Source of the DNA: Bradyrhizobium sp. Arg816
GTDB taxonomy: Bacteria > Pseudomonadota > Alphaproteobacteria > Rhizobiales > Xanthobacteraceae
Direction: 5' to 3'
Assembly: GCF_029989365.1 (NCBI RefSeq)
Contig: NZ_JAPRAQ010000001.1
Span: 496,001 to 560,000 of the forward strand
Length of the DNA stretch: 64,000 bases
Shown: piece after piece, positions 33,858-42,968 of the stretch
Position numbering within the stretch: the first letter of the stretch is position 1
How the letters are laid out: every line of letters begins with the position of its first letter
Made by a program: the position numbers and the translations under genes
The notes under the pieces: generated by a model
Told to the model about the DNA's origin: nothing
Databases searched by the model: none
What the model saw: the letters and a program-made list of their open reading frames with translations, nothing else

Positions 33858-34394
33858 TCAGGGCCGCAGGTAGCTCCAGCCTTGCTCCTGAAGCTCCATC
33901 AGGCGAACAACCCCGGATTTGGTGACCTTCGCTTGCGTGATGAGAGGCACTTCCTTGCCCTCATTCTTGGTCATGTTCTCTCGTGTATTTCCGCAGGCCG
34001 AGAACGTAAGCTCGGGCGTTGTTTCGGTCATCATCTTGATGCGCCCCTTCACAGGCGAGGTATCGTCTCGCAGCATGTGCAGTCCTGGCCCGTATGCGAC
34101 GACTTCGACTTCGACTTTTTGACTGAGGTCGCCGTAGTACTGAACGACGTTGCTGACGTTGTTGAGAGCGAGATTCATGACGGCCGGATCGTTGACGTCG
34201 ACATGGATGACAACTCGATGCGGCGGCTGCTTCCGAGGTGTCGCAACACCCATTCTGGCATTTGCGTTCCTGGCGGTAGTGCTGGGATTCTTGGTGGAGA
34301 GGGTGGATTGCGCAGAACCGCGGGTTTCGATGCCGCTAATGAGAACCAGTCCGACAGCCGCCACGCCGGCAAAAATGGCAAATGATCTGCTCAT
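33858..34394 (-). CDS. Exported DsrE/DsrF-like protein
   Basis: A 178-residue protein with signal peptide SFAIFAGVAAVGLVLISG. The mature part has the DsrE-like sulfur-relay fold pattern: VVIHVDVNDPAVMNLALNNV, VEVEVVAYGPGLHML and TFSACGNTRENM, where the Cys is in the family's usual position. The C-terminal KVTKSGVVRLMELQEQGWSY is also typical. I chose the ATG at 34394 because it directly precedes the signal peptide; the frame is open to 34463. The function of exported DsrE-like proteins is poorly known. It is convergent with the NRPS-like gene. Confidence 0.82.
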   Translation of the reverse strand: MSRSFAIFAGVAAVGLVLISGIETRGSAQSTLSTKNPSTTARNANARMGVATPRKQPPHRVVIHVDVNDPAVMNLALNNVSNVVQYYGDLSQKVEVEVVAYGPGLHMLRDDTSPVKGRIKMMTETTPELTFSACGNTRENMTKNEGKEVPLITQAKVTKSGVVRLMELQEQGWSYLRP

Positions 34395-34790
34395 GGCTGT
34401 GCTTCCTGCGTGTGTGACGAAGCGTGCACGTCGCAAGCTATTTAAGCGTAACCGTCGGGGCAAGCAGCTTTGGGCAAAGGTCCGTCCGATCTACTTAATT
34501 CCCATCGTCGGCGCACTACTCCGTTTTGGCTACCGCAACTGCGACATCGACATCGCGTCGATGAAAGCGCCGTCATGGACGATATGCCATGATCGCTGCC
34601 AGGCATCATGATCCCTACCAAGCAGTTGGGCGTCTCAATGGGGGTACACGGATTCGGCCTGTCGAAAGGAACAGCCGTCGCGCTGACCACAGCTGCGCGC
34701 CGACCCGGGCACCGGCAATTTGCATTCCGCGGACCAGGATCGTTCGACGTCGCTGACGGCTCACGCGCATGCGACAGAGCCGGCCGGCTC
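34395..34790. other. Divergent spacer
   Basis: 396 bp between the DsrE-like gene (minus) and the coiled-coil gene (plus). The coiled-coil frame stays open back to 34608, so part of this could be its N-terminus, but composition there is not protein-like. No EPS motif is present. Confidence 0.4.
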
Positions 34791-36857
34791 ATGGTGGTTC
34801 TGATCACCTGCTTTCTGCCGGTTCTGACTGGAACTGCCGATGCCAAATCCCAGGACGACAGCGACCGTGGCGCCTCCTACATCACACCGGCGATGCTCGA
34901 TCAGTGCGGATGCACGCGCGGACCAGAACAGATCGACGGGATCAAACAAAGGCTGAAGCTCGCCCAACGCGCGGACGAGGCGCGACCCGCCGCGACACAG
35001 CCCGCTGGAAGCAGGCCAGCCGCGCCCGGATCGCGCGGAGCGAGGACCGCGACCGAGCAGCCCCGCGCGGCTGCCGATGCCCCTGCGCGGGACATGACGT
35101 CCACGCCGCCCCCGGTGTCAACTCCGGCTCAAGCTGCTTCCGAGGCGGAGCGGTTCAACCAGAACCTGTTGCTGGATCAGGAGCGGCAACGAGCGAACAA
35201 GCTTGCGCGCGAATTGGCTGCGGCTCGAGTGGAGCTCGACGCGGCGCGGCAGACCCAGACGCACACTGTCCGCGCCATCGAGATTGGTATTCAGCAAACG
35301 CAGGCGCTCGAACAGGAGCGGGTAAAGACCGAAAATCTGTCACGTGAGCTCTCTTTCCTGAAGACGGAGCTCGACGTCGCACGGGTCGCGGCTTCAACGG
35401 CCATGCAGGCGCCCGAACCCGAGCCGAAACAGGAGCGGCCGGTCGACCGACGGAATGGAGCCAAACGCTTTGCCCTCCAACTTGCCTCGCTTCGCTCGGA
35501 GCTTGAGGCTTCGCGCAACGCAGCATCCGAAGCCACGAAGTCCGCCGCGGCGGAGGCAGCACAAAGGCAGGCTCTCGAGCGCGAACTAAAGCAGGAGCAG
35601 GACAAGACAGAAGCCCTGATCAGCGAACTCGGCACCCTCCGGATCGCGGCCTCCGAGACCACGAGGGTCGGCGCTGCAGATGTCGATCAAAAGCTGGCGC
35701 TGACACGCGAGCTCGAGAAGCAGCGGGACAGAGCCGAGAGCGCGGACCGCCAGCTGCAGTCCCTTCAGGCCGAACTCCGTGCAACGCAAACCGCGAGCTC
35801 TGAGTTGGCTGCGGCTCGAGCTGCAGACGCCGAGCAAAAACTGGCACTGAAACGAGAGGTCGAGAAGCAGCGGGACAGAGCCGAGAGCGCGGACCGCCAG
35901 CTGCAGTCCCGTCAGGCTGAACTCCGTGCAGCGCAAACCGCGAGCTCTGAGCTGACTGCGGCCCGAGCTGCAGACGCCGAGCAAAAACTGGCACTGAAAC
36001 GAGAGGTCGAGAAGCAGCGGGACAGAGCTGAGAGCGCAGACCGCCAGCTGCAGTCCCTTCAGGCTGAACTCCGTGCGGCGCAAACGGCGAGCGCTGAGCT
36101 GACTGCGGCCCGAGCTGCAGACGCCGAGCAAAAACTAACGCTGAAACGAGAGGTCGAACAGCAGCGCGGCCGCGCGGACGCTCTCGCGCGCGAGGCGGCG
36201 TCGCTGAAGGATCAACGCGACCTGGCGCGGGCTGAAACGTCGGAGGCTGCACGAGCCGCCGAGGCCGCCACAAAGGCGGCAGCCAAGCGCGAAAAGGAGC
36301 AACCGGGCAACGGCGCCGCAATGCTCCAAACGTTCGCATCCGCCCGGGATCATCTGGCCGCATGGAATGCTTCCGCGGTTGTGGCGGCGCCCTCGCGTGA
36401 GCCCACCGGCCGCGCACCGAGCCAGAGCAGCCTCCAGCCTGCTGCTTCGCCTCCGCCCGCGCCGTCAGCCTCCGCCCCGACGCCACCGAGCGCGCAGATC
36501 ACAAAGGGGACTGCCCTGCCCGGCGCCGACTCGAAGGCCATGGCTTCGGTGGAGCGACAGGCCGCCGCGAGCGGAGCACTGCGCCCGCTTGCGAACGAGG
36601 AGCGACTGCTCGCGCGTGCCAGCGCATTGTTGCGGCAGGCCGACATCAACGGTGCCCGCGGCTTGCTGGAATACGTGCTTGGACATGGCAGCGCGCAAGC
36701 AGCCTTTATGCTGGCCGAAACTTACGATCCTCACGTGCTGCAATCGTGGGACGCTCGCGGCGTCGCCGGCGATTCCGCGAAGGCGCGCGAGCTGTATGAA
36801 CGAGCCCAGGCTGGCGGCATTCGAGATGCAGAAGGACGGATCAAGGGGCTCAAATAG
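34791..36857 (+). CDS. Exported coiled-coil protein with 49-residue tandem repeats and Sel1/TPR-like end
   Basis: A 688-residue protein if the ATG at 34791 is used. That start gives a short signal-like segment, MVVLITCFLPVLTGTADA; starts at 34608 or 34638 would add an uncertain extension. After ITPAMLDQCGCTRG comes an Ala/Pro-rich linker, then about 350 residues of coiled coil rich in Glu, Lys, Arg, Gln and Ala. Within it, 49-residue units repeat three times at 35700-36165. A second Pro/Ala/Ser linker leads to a C-terminal helical domain with SALLRQADINGARGLLEYVL and SAKARELYERAQAGGIRDA, like Sel1/TPR repeats. The function is unknown. It lies 46 bp before the TAXI-type gene. Confidence 0.75.
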   Translation: MVVLITCFLPVLTGTADAKSQDDSDRGASYITPAMLDQCGCTRGPEQIDGIKQRLKLAQRADEARPAATQPAGSRPAAPGSRGARTATEQPRAAADAPARDMTSTPPPVSTPAQAASEAERFNQNLLLDQERQRANKLARELAAARVELDAARQTQTHTVRAIEIGIQQTQALEQERVKTENLSRELSFLKTELDVARVAASTAMQAPEPEPKQERPVDRRNGAKRFALQLASLRSELEASRNAASEATKSAAAEAAQRQALERELKQEQDKTEALISELGTLRIAASETTRVGAADVDQKLALTRELEKQRDRAESADRQLQSLQAELRATQTASSELAAARAADAEQKLALKREVEKQRDRAESADRQLQSRQAELRAAQTASSELTAARAADAEQKLALKREVEKQRDRAESADRQLQSLQAELRAAQTASAELTAARAADAEQKLTLKREVEQQRGRADALAREAASLKDQRDLARAETSEAARAAEAATKAAAKREKEQPGNGAAMLQTFASARDHLAAWNASAVVAAPSREPTGRAPSQSSLQPAASPPPAPSASAPTPPSAQITKGTALPGADSKAMASVERQAAASGALRPLANEERLLARASALLRQADINGARGLLEYVLGHGSAQAAFMLAETYDPHVLQSWDARGVAGDSAKARELYERAQAGGIRDAEGRIKGLK
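35700..36165 (+). repeat. 147-bp tandem repeats in coiled-coil gene
   Basis: The sequence around CAGCGGGACAGAG recurs at 35721, 35868 and 36015, exactly 147 bp apart, with a diverged fourth unit at 36162. Copies are nearly identical in DNA, so the expansion is recent. 147 bp is 49 codons, exactly seven heptads, so copy number can change without breaking the coiled-coil register. Confidence 0.9.
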
Positions 36858-36903
36858 CTGCTGGAGCGAGCCCCGGAAGCCAGACCAGAGAGTGGAGAGG
36901 CCC

Positions 36904-37926
36904 ATGTCATTGAGTAAGCTCGCGTTCACGGTCGCATTGGCACTGGTCGGCCTGCAGCTTGCTGCCAACGCCCAATCTCGCGCGCCGCGAGACCCGCCGG
37001 CGCCGACCGCGCCGCGGAATGCTGATACGGCCGCAAAGGAACGTATCAATGCATGGACGGTGGGGCTCGCCGGAGGACTTATCGAGGGCGCACCGCTTCG
37101 GCTCGCCGCAGAGATCGCACGCGTCGCCAACGAGGAGGACAAGCTTCACGTCATTCCGATCGTGACGACAGGTGCGACCGAGAACGTCAATTCGTTGCTC
37201 TATCTCAGGGGCGTTGATGCCGCGATCATCAACATGGATGCCCTTGACGAGTACAAGGCGCAGGTTCCGTCGATCGAAAAGCGCATCGTCTATGTTCTCA
37301 ACCTCTTCCCGGCCGAGCTGCACGTCTTCGTGCGTCCCGAGATCAAGTCGCTCGACGACCTCAAGGGAAAGAAGGTCAATTTCAATACCCAGGGTACGGC
37401 AGCCGCCTATTCCGGTCCGCTGATCTTCAGCCGGCTGGGACTGAACGTCGAAAAGATGTTCATTCCCCACCAGGTCGCATTGCAACAGATGAAGAGCGGC
37501 GAAATCGCAGCGGTCGTCTTCATCACATCAAAGCCGGTCGACGCCTTCTTGAAAGGACGTTGGGATGATGGCTTCAAGTTCCTGCCGATCGAATACGACC
37601 CCAGATTTGAAGACTATTATCTTCCGTCGTCCCTCGATTCAAAGGACTATCCAAACCTCGTGCCTGCCGGCAAGCGGATCGCGACCATTGCCGTCCCGAC
37701 GATTCTTGCCGCCTACAACTGGCAGCCGCAGACCGATCGCTATCGGCGCATGGTGCGCTTTGTTGACCACCTGTTCGGACGGCTCGACCGGCTGCAATCC
37801 GCTGGCTTCGATACGAAATGGAAGGACGTGAATCTCCGCGCCGGCGTCCCCACTCTGGCCCGGTTTGGTCCGGCACAGGAATGGCTCGATCGCTCGCCCA
37901 GCGCGACAGTCGGATTATCGCGATGA
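36904..37926 (+). CDS. TAXI-family (TRAP-type) solute-binding protein
   Basis: A 340-residue periplasmic binding protein. Signal peptide LAFTVALALVGLQLAANAQS is followed by an Ala/Pro linker. The core matches the TAXI family: WTVGLAGGLIEGAPLRLAAE, VIPIVTTGATENVNSLLYLR, VDAAIINMDALDEYK, LKGKKVNFNTQGTAAAYSG and VFITSKPVDAFLK. No TRAP permease gene is nearby, so it may act as a sensor or signalling protein. It starts 46 bp after the coiled-coil gene and its stop overlaps the next start (ATGA). Confidence 0.85.
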   Translation: MSLSKLAFTVALALVGLQLAANAQSRAPRDPPAPTAPRNADTAAKERINAWTVGLAGGLIEGAPLRLAAEIARVANEEDKLHVIPIVTTGATENVNSLLYLRGVDAAIINMDALDEYKAQVPSIEKRIVYVLNLFPAELHVFVRPEIKSLDDLKGKKVNFNTQGTAAAYSGPLIFSRLGLNVEKMFIPHQVALQQMKSGEIAAVVFITSKPVDAFLKGRWDDGFKFLPIEYDPRFEDYYLPSSLDSKDYPNLVPAGKRIATIAVPTILAAYNWQPQTDRYRRMVRFVDHLFGRLDRLQSAGFDTKWKDVNLRAGVPTLARFGPAQEWLDRSPSATVGLSR

Positions 37927-38543
37927 AGCGAACCGGTACCCTTGCGGCCGTCTTGCTCGCGGGTATCGGTCATCTAAGCTGCGCGCAAGCCGGCGACACG
38001 CCAGATCGTTCGAGGGCATGCGCGAAATTTCAGGGAATGGAGCACATGACATGCGTCGACGAGCAGGTTGGGGAAGCACCTGAGCAATCCTTCCAAGCTC
38101 CGCCGCAAAGTCCGAACTGGATCTTGAGCGAAACGACATCACCGGTGGACCACAAGCCGCAGATCGCCGCCCGGATCACCGCACGAGCCGGCGCGAAGGA
38201 TGGGCCCTCGTCGCTCGCCATTCATTGTCGCGCGAATCGGACCGAGCTGTTGCTCTCCGCGGCGGGTTCCTGGACCAACACTCCAGGCACCGACATGAGG
38301 GTCGTATTCCAGATCGATGATCAACCGCCTGTCGATCAACGATGGAGGGTTGCTGATGGCGGACGAAGTCTCGCCTTTCCGGGCGACGTCGTCCGCTTCA
38401 TCAACTCCATGCCAGGGGCGGGCCGGCTTCAGACCAAAGTGTATGCTGGAACGGCTGCGCCCTACGAGGAAACATTTGAACTGACAGGTCTGGACGCCGT
38501 CCGCCGGCGATTTGCAAAGGTCTGCACCTGGCCGCCCAGCTGA
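37923..38543 (+). CDS. TagO/VasI-like exported protein
   Basis: A 206-residue exported protein with signal GTLAAVLLAGIGHLSCAQAG. The pattern of type VI secretion-associated TagO/VasI is visible: an N-terminal Cys pair (RACAKFQGMEHMTCVDEQ), then WILSETTSPVDHKPQIAARI, SLAIHCRANRTELLLSAAG and VVFQIDDQPPVDQRWRV. No other type VI secretion gene is in the window, so it is an orphan family member. Translation is coupled to the TAXI-type gene, suggesting a joint envelope function. Confidence 0.7.
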   Translation: MKRTGTLAAVLLAGIGHLSCAQAGDTPDRSRACAKFQGMEHMTCVDEQVGEAPEQSFQAPPQSPNWILSETTSPVDHKPQIAARITARAGAKDGPSSLAIHCRANRTELLLSAAGSWTNTPGTDMRVVFQIDDQPPVDQRWRVADGGRSLAFPGDVVRFINSMPGAGRLQTKVYAGTAAPYEETFELTGLDAVRRRFAKVCTWPPS

Positions 38544-38599
38544 AAAACGGCAAGCTGAACGGCTGACGGGGAAGACGTCACGCGTGAGGTGTGAATGCG

Positions 38600-39286
38600 A
38601 TGAGCGAGACAATCAACGTAGCCGAGGCTTACGAGCGAGGACGTACCCAATTCATGGGAATCGAACTGCAGGTTGCTCCCGGCGCGCTGGTGCCGCGGCC
38701 GGAGACGGAGTTGCTTGGCAGGACCGCGGTTGAAACACTGCGCCGGACACACCTGCCCTCGCCGCGGATCGTCGACATGTGCTGCGGCGCCGGCAATCTG
38801 GCGTGCGCGATCGCGCTCAATATTCCCGACGCTCGCGTCTGGGCGAGCGACCTGACTGACGGATGTGTCGAGCTCGCGCGACGCAATGCCGCGAGCCAGG
38901 GCGCGGAGTCCCGCATCACCGTGCTCCAAGGTGATCTGTTCAAAGCTCTCGCAGGCCTGCAACTCGAGCACAGCATCGATATGATCGTCTGCAATCCGCC
39001 CTATATCTCGGAATCCCGGCTCAACGGCGATCGCGCCTCTCTGCTCACAGACGAGCCGCGCGAGGCATTCGCCGCCGGGCCCTACGGACTGAGCATCCAT
39101 ATGCGCGTTACAAAAGACGCACCTCGCTACTTGCGGCCGGGAGGACTTTTGTTGTTCGAGGTGGGCCGCGGCCAGGATCGACAGGTGGCAACCCTGCTCG
39201 AACGCAACGACGCTTACGAAAATGTCCGCGTGGTCTTGGACGACGCGGGCGCCGGTCGCGTCGTCATGGCCTACGCGAAGGGATAG
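38600..39286 (+). CDS. HemK/PrmC-like methyltransferase
   Basis: A 228-residue SAM-dependent N5-glutamine-type methyltransferase. VPRPETELLGRTAVETL, RIVDMCCGAGNLACAIAL (SAM site) and the catalytic IVCNPPYISESRL (N-P-P-Y) are present, then GGLLLFEVGRGQDRQVA. It lacks the N-terminal helical domain that in PrmC binds release factors, so the target may differ. GAGGTG lies 8 nt before the ATG at 38600. It ends the 34791-39286 group of co-directional genes. Confidence 0.85.
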   Translation: MSETINVAEAYERGRTQFMGIELQVAPGALVPRPETELLGRTAVETLRRTHLPSPRIVDMCCGAGNLACAIALNIPDARVWASDLTDGCVELARRNAASQGAESRITVLQGDLFKALAGLQLEHSIDMIVCNPPYISESRLNGDRASLLTDEPREAFAAGPYGLSIHMRVTKDAPRYLRPGGLLLFEVGRGQDRQVATLLERNDAYENVRVVLDDAGAGRVVMAYAKG

Positions 39287-39375
39287 CCGGGTTCGAGCCC
39301 TTCCCCCACAATGATCGTTGGCATTGCAGCGTAGCACCCTGAACCCGGCGACCCTTGCACAGGCCGGTCAGCGAA

Positions 39376-40905
39376 TCAGCTCTCCCGCATCCCGCGCCGG
39401 ATCGCGTCCGTGATCGGCTGGGTCAGATAAGCAAGAATAGTGCGTTCTCCGGTTGCGATCAGGACGTCGGCCATCATGCCCGGCTTGAGCTTCTCCCGGA
39501 CTTTGTCGGGGAATTGCGTCACCTGGACCGAGACTTTCACCTCGTAATAGGGCTGATGGGTGACATCGTCGCGCGTGGCGTCGGCCGAGATCGAAAGAAC
39601 CTCGCCGACGGCGATCGGGGTGGAGCGCGCCTTGAACGAGGGAAGCCGCACCTCCGTCGGAAGGCCGAGCTGGACGTGGTTGATATCAAGCGCCGACACC
39701 CTCGCGGCCACCACGAGAACGTCGTTGTCCGGCACGATCTCCATCAGCACGTCGCCCGCCTTGATCACGGCACCGATCGTGTGAAGCTTGAGGTTCACGA
39801 TCCGCCCCGATCGCGGTGCGCGTATTTCCATCCGCGCCAGAACATCGACCGCGACGCGCAGCTTCTCGCGCGCATCGGCAAGCTGGGCGCGCGTGTCGGC
39901 GAGCTTGCCGGTCGCTTCCTCCAGCACCTTCTGCCCGACCTGATCGATCTGGAGCCGCGACTCGTCGATGATGCGGCCATAGCGAGCGATATCCGCTTCA
40001 TATGCGCCGATCTTGCCCTCGAGATCCGCTCTGGAGCGCTCCAGCGTGGCGACGCGTGCGAACGGTACGATGCCCTGATCAACGAGCGGCTTGAGCTTGG
40101 TGTATTCCTGACTGACACTGTCGAACTGCGCGCGCGCGCCCTTGTTCTGCGCGGTATTCCCCTGGATCTGCCGCTGCGCCTGCGCAATACGTTCCTCGAG
40201 GATCGAGATCTCGATCTTTCGCGCAGCGCGACGTTCATCGAAGCGCCGCTTCTGGTCACCCATCGCGCGTATCGCACTCGGATCGGACGTCTTCTGGAGC
40301 AGCTCGGTCGGAAACGTGATGCTGTCCTTTCCTTCGGCTTCCGCCTGCAGGCGCGCCTCCTCGGCAACTGCCGAGTAAACCGCCGAGCGGGCGATCTCTT
40401 CCTTGGCCCGCTCCTGGGTCGGATCGAGCCGCAACAGGACCTGGCCTTCCGCGACATGAGAATCGCCCGTGACCAACAGGTTCTGGACGATGCCACCCTC
40501 GAGATGCTGCACCACCTTACGGTCGCTCTCGACGACGACGGAGCCGGGGGCCACCACGGCACCGTCGATCGATGCGAGGGCGGTCCAGCCGCCAAATACG
40601 CCGAAGGTCAGGAAGACGACCAGGAAGCCTCGCCGTGCGGGGGTCTGCCAATCGCCCGACGGATCCTCATCGTTGCCCACTGACCCTCGGGGCCACAAGG
40701 TCGGCAGTTTCACCTTGGCAAGATCGACCAGCAGTTTCGCCCTGGCAAGATCGACCAACGACTTTGTCATGGTCTCCGCCTTCGCAAGGAGCTTGCTCGG
40801 AGGGCGCGGCTCCTGCGCCGCTTTATCGGTTTTGTTGAACTGCTTCAAAAGCTCCGCCAGTTCGTTGTGAAGAGCGTCCGTTCCCCGCTGCAACATCTTG
40901 TCCAT
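39376..40905 (-). CDS. Type I secretion membrane fusion protein (HlyD family)
   Basis: A 509-residue HlyD/PrtE-type periplasmic adaptor. About 95 extra N-terminal cytoplasmic residues, including the near-repeats LVDLARAKL and LVDLAKVKL, precede the membrane anchor FLVVFLTFGVFGGWTALASI. Then come the lipoyl-type VVVESDRKVVQHLEGGIVQN, a long coiled-coil hairpin, RAPRSGRIVNLKLHTIGAVI, and the C-terminal TYVEPGE-like beta-barrel (ATRDDVTHQPYYEVKVSVQV). Its ATG overlaps the stop of the ABC gene (TAATG), so the pair is co-translated. It would export the protein encoded at 42969. Confidence 0.92.
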   Translation of the reverse strand: MDKMLQRGTDALHNELAELLKQFNKTDKAAQEPRPPSKLLAKAETMTKSLVDLARAKLLVDLAKVKLPTLWPRGSVGNDEDPSGDWQTPARRGFLVVFLTFGVFGGWTALASIDGAVVAPGSVVVESDRKVVQHLEGGIVQNLLVTGDSHVAEGQVLLRLDPTQERAKEEIARSAVYSAVAEEARLQAEAEGKDSITFPTELLQKTSDPSAIRAMGDQKRRFDERRAARKIEISILEERIAQAQRQIQGNTAQNKGARAQFDSVSQEYTKLKPLVDQGIVPFARVATLERSRADLEGKIGAYEADIARYGRIIDESRLQIDQVGQKVLEEATGKLADTRAQLADAREKLRVAVDVLARMEIRAPRSGRIVNLKLHTIGAVIKAGDVLMEIVPDNDVLVVAARVSALDINHVQLGLPTEVRLPSFKARSTPIAVGEVLSISADATRDDVTHQPYYEVKVSVQVTQFPDKVREKLKPGMMADVLIATGERTILAYLTQPITDAIRRGMRES

Positions 40906-42761
40906 TATTGCCTCGTCGCGTGCGCCTGACGCGCTTGATTTGAAAGCTGCGGCTGACGGTGAGCCCCATCGGTTCGATGGTTGCCGTCAGCATGGTGATG
41001 ACGATCGGCGCGATGATGTTCAGCGGGCTCGCGCACGTCACGCCGCATCGGCGCGACCGTTTTGCCGAGCAGCGCAGGCAGCATTTCCTCGCGCGTGCCG
41101 ATCTGCCCGAGCCGTCCGTCGTGCATGAACACGATCTTGTCGACCGCGGCGAGCAGGTTCGGGCGATGATTGATGATCACGATCGTCACCTTGCTCTGCC
41201 TCAGTCGCTGGATCGCATCGGCGAGCGCGCGATCGCCGTCGCCGTCGAGATTTGCGTTCGGCTCGTCGAGCACCACCAGCACCGGCTTGCCGAACAGCGC
41301 GCGGGCGAGCCCGATGCGCTGCCGCTGGCCGCCAGAAAGACCTGCGCCATTATCCCCGATCACGGTGTCATAGCCCTTGGGAAGACGCTGGATCATCATG
41401 TGCGCCGACGCCAGCTGCGCTGCCTCGACGACCGCCTCGTCGGAGGCGTCGTCGCGGAAACGTGCAATGTTGTCACGCACGGTACCGGCGAACAGTTCGA
41501 CATCCTGCGGAAGGTAGCCGAGGTTCTGTCCAAGGAAATTGGGATCGAAATGCCTGACGTCGTTGCCGTCGATGCGGACGCAGCCGTGCACCAGCGGCCA
41601 AGCGCCGACCAGGGCCCGCGCCAACGACGATTTTCCGGAACCGGACTGGCCGACCACGGCGACGACTTCGCCAGGGGCCAGTCGGAACGAGACGTCGGCG
41701 ATGGCCGGTAATTGCGATCCGGGGACGAGCACCGTCGCGGCCTCGACGGAGATTTCGCCGACCAGGGCCGGCAGCCGTGTCGGCTGTCGCTCAGTGGCGC
41801 GGTTCGCAAGCGCGCGATCCAGCCGGGCATATGATGTGCGCGCGGCAACCAGCGCCTTCCATTGCGACACCGCAGCCTCGACGGGCGCGAGCGCGCGTCC
41901 CATGATCAGCGAAGCCGCGAACAGAACGCCCCCGGAGATCTCTTGCTGGATCGCGAGATAAGCGCCCACTCCCATGATGGCCACCTGAATCGCCATGCGC
42001 AGGAATTTGGAGATGGCGAGCAAGGTCCCGCCCCGCTCTCCGGCCGTCGCGCTTTCCAGCAGCGCCTGACCATGAGTTACCGCCCAGGCGGCGCGGACCG
42101 CGGGTCCCATTCCAAGCGCGCGGATCGCTTCTGCGTTGCGCAGCGAGGACGTCAACCGGTCCAGTGCGTGAAGGTTCTTCGACGCGGCCGCATTCAACGG
42201 CGCCTTCGTAACCCGCTCGTTGAGGAAGGCGAGCGTCAGGATGATGATCGCGCCGATCAGGGCGACCAGGCCGATCAGCGGATGAAGCAGGAAACACATC
42301 GCGAGGAAGATCGGCGTCCACGGCACGTCCATCAGCGACGTGATGACGCCCCCCGACAGCACCTCACGCAAGGTGTCGACATCGCGCAGCAGCTGAACAT
42401 GATGCGAGCTGCTCGTGCTCAGCGCCTGTCCGAGCGCGGTCTCGAACGTCTCGCCCGAGACGAACCGGTCGAAGCGCAATCCAGTCTGCACGAGAACCCG
42501 GCTGCGAAAATGCTCGAGCGTCGCGTAGCTGATGAAGAGCACGAGCGCGATGAGCGAGAGCAGTAGCAGCGTCATCCCGTTTCGGCTCGTGAGCACCCGA
42601 TCGTAGATCTGCATGGTGTAGATCGGCGATACGAACACCAGCAGATTGATGAAGATGGATAGTCCACCGGCCGCGAGCAGACCGGGACGTATCCGACGGA
42701 AGACATCCGCGAGCGCAGACTGTTTTGCCGAAGCGTGCTTTGCCGAAGCGTGCATGTGCAT
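40905..42761 (-). CDS. Type I secretion ABC transporter (PrtD family)
   Basis: A 618-residue fused permease-ATPase. Five to six membrane segments follow RRIRPGLLAAGGLSIFIN; YTMQIYDRVLTSRNGMTLLL is the PrtD/HlyB signature. The ATPase has Walker A VVGQSGSGKSSLARAL, the signature NGAGLSGGQRQRIGLARALF and Walker B VLVVLDEPNANLDGDGD. There is no C39 peptidase domain. I chose ATG 42761 (MHMHASAKHASAKQ); the frame runs to 42917 without support. The C-terminal 60 residues are His/Arg-rich. Confidence 0.92.
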   Translation of the reverse strand: MHMHASAKHASAKQSALADVFRRIRPGLLAAGGLSIFINLLVFVSPIYTMQIYDRVLTSRNGMTLLLLSLIALVLFISYATLEHFRSRVLVQTGLRFDRFVSGETFETALGQALSTSSSHHVQLLRDVDTLREVLSGGVITSLMDVPWTPIFLAMCFLLHPLIGLVALIGAIIILTLAFLNERVTKAPLNAAASKNLHALDRLTSSLRNAEAIRALGMGPAVRAAWAVTHGQALLESATAGERGGTLLAISKFLRMAIQVAIMGVGAYLAIQQEISGGVLFAASLIMGRALAPVEAAVSQWKALVAARTSYARLDRALANRATERQPTRLPALVGEISVEAATVLVPGSQLPAIADVSFRLAPGEVVAVVGQSGSGKSSLARALVGAWPLVHGCVRIDGNDVRHFDPNFLGQNLGYLPQDVELFAGTVRDNIARFRDDASDEAVVEAAQLASAHMMIQRLPKGYDTVIGDNGAGLSGGQRQRIGLARALFGKPVLVVLDEPNANLDGDGDRALADAIQRLRQSKVTIVIINHRPNLLAAVDKIVFMHDGRLGQIGTREEMLPALLGKTVAPMRRDVREPAEHHRADRHHHADGNHRTDGAHRQPQLSNQARQAHATRQ

Positions 42762-42968
42762 ATCCGGGCCGCCCTTGGCCGGGCGGCGGTAAACGGTTGA
42801 AAAATTGCATGCGATCGAGCGTCGAGACGCCCGCATTTCAACATTCCGCCGTGCGCGGAATGGCACCCCGCCTCTCGACCGCCCCGGTGGTCGCGAGGAA
42901 CTCCCCAGAGTGGACATGCGCGCAGCGCACCGCGCGCATGTCCTTGTTGATGTAGACGACCTACGAGC

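Noticed and set aside
39355..40683. 442-codon plus-strand frame
   Set aside because: Antisense to the HlyD family gene, which has clear motifs and partner overlap.
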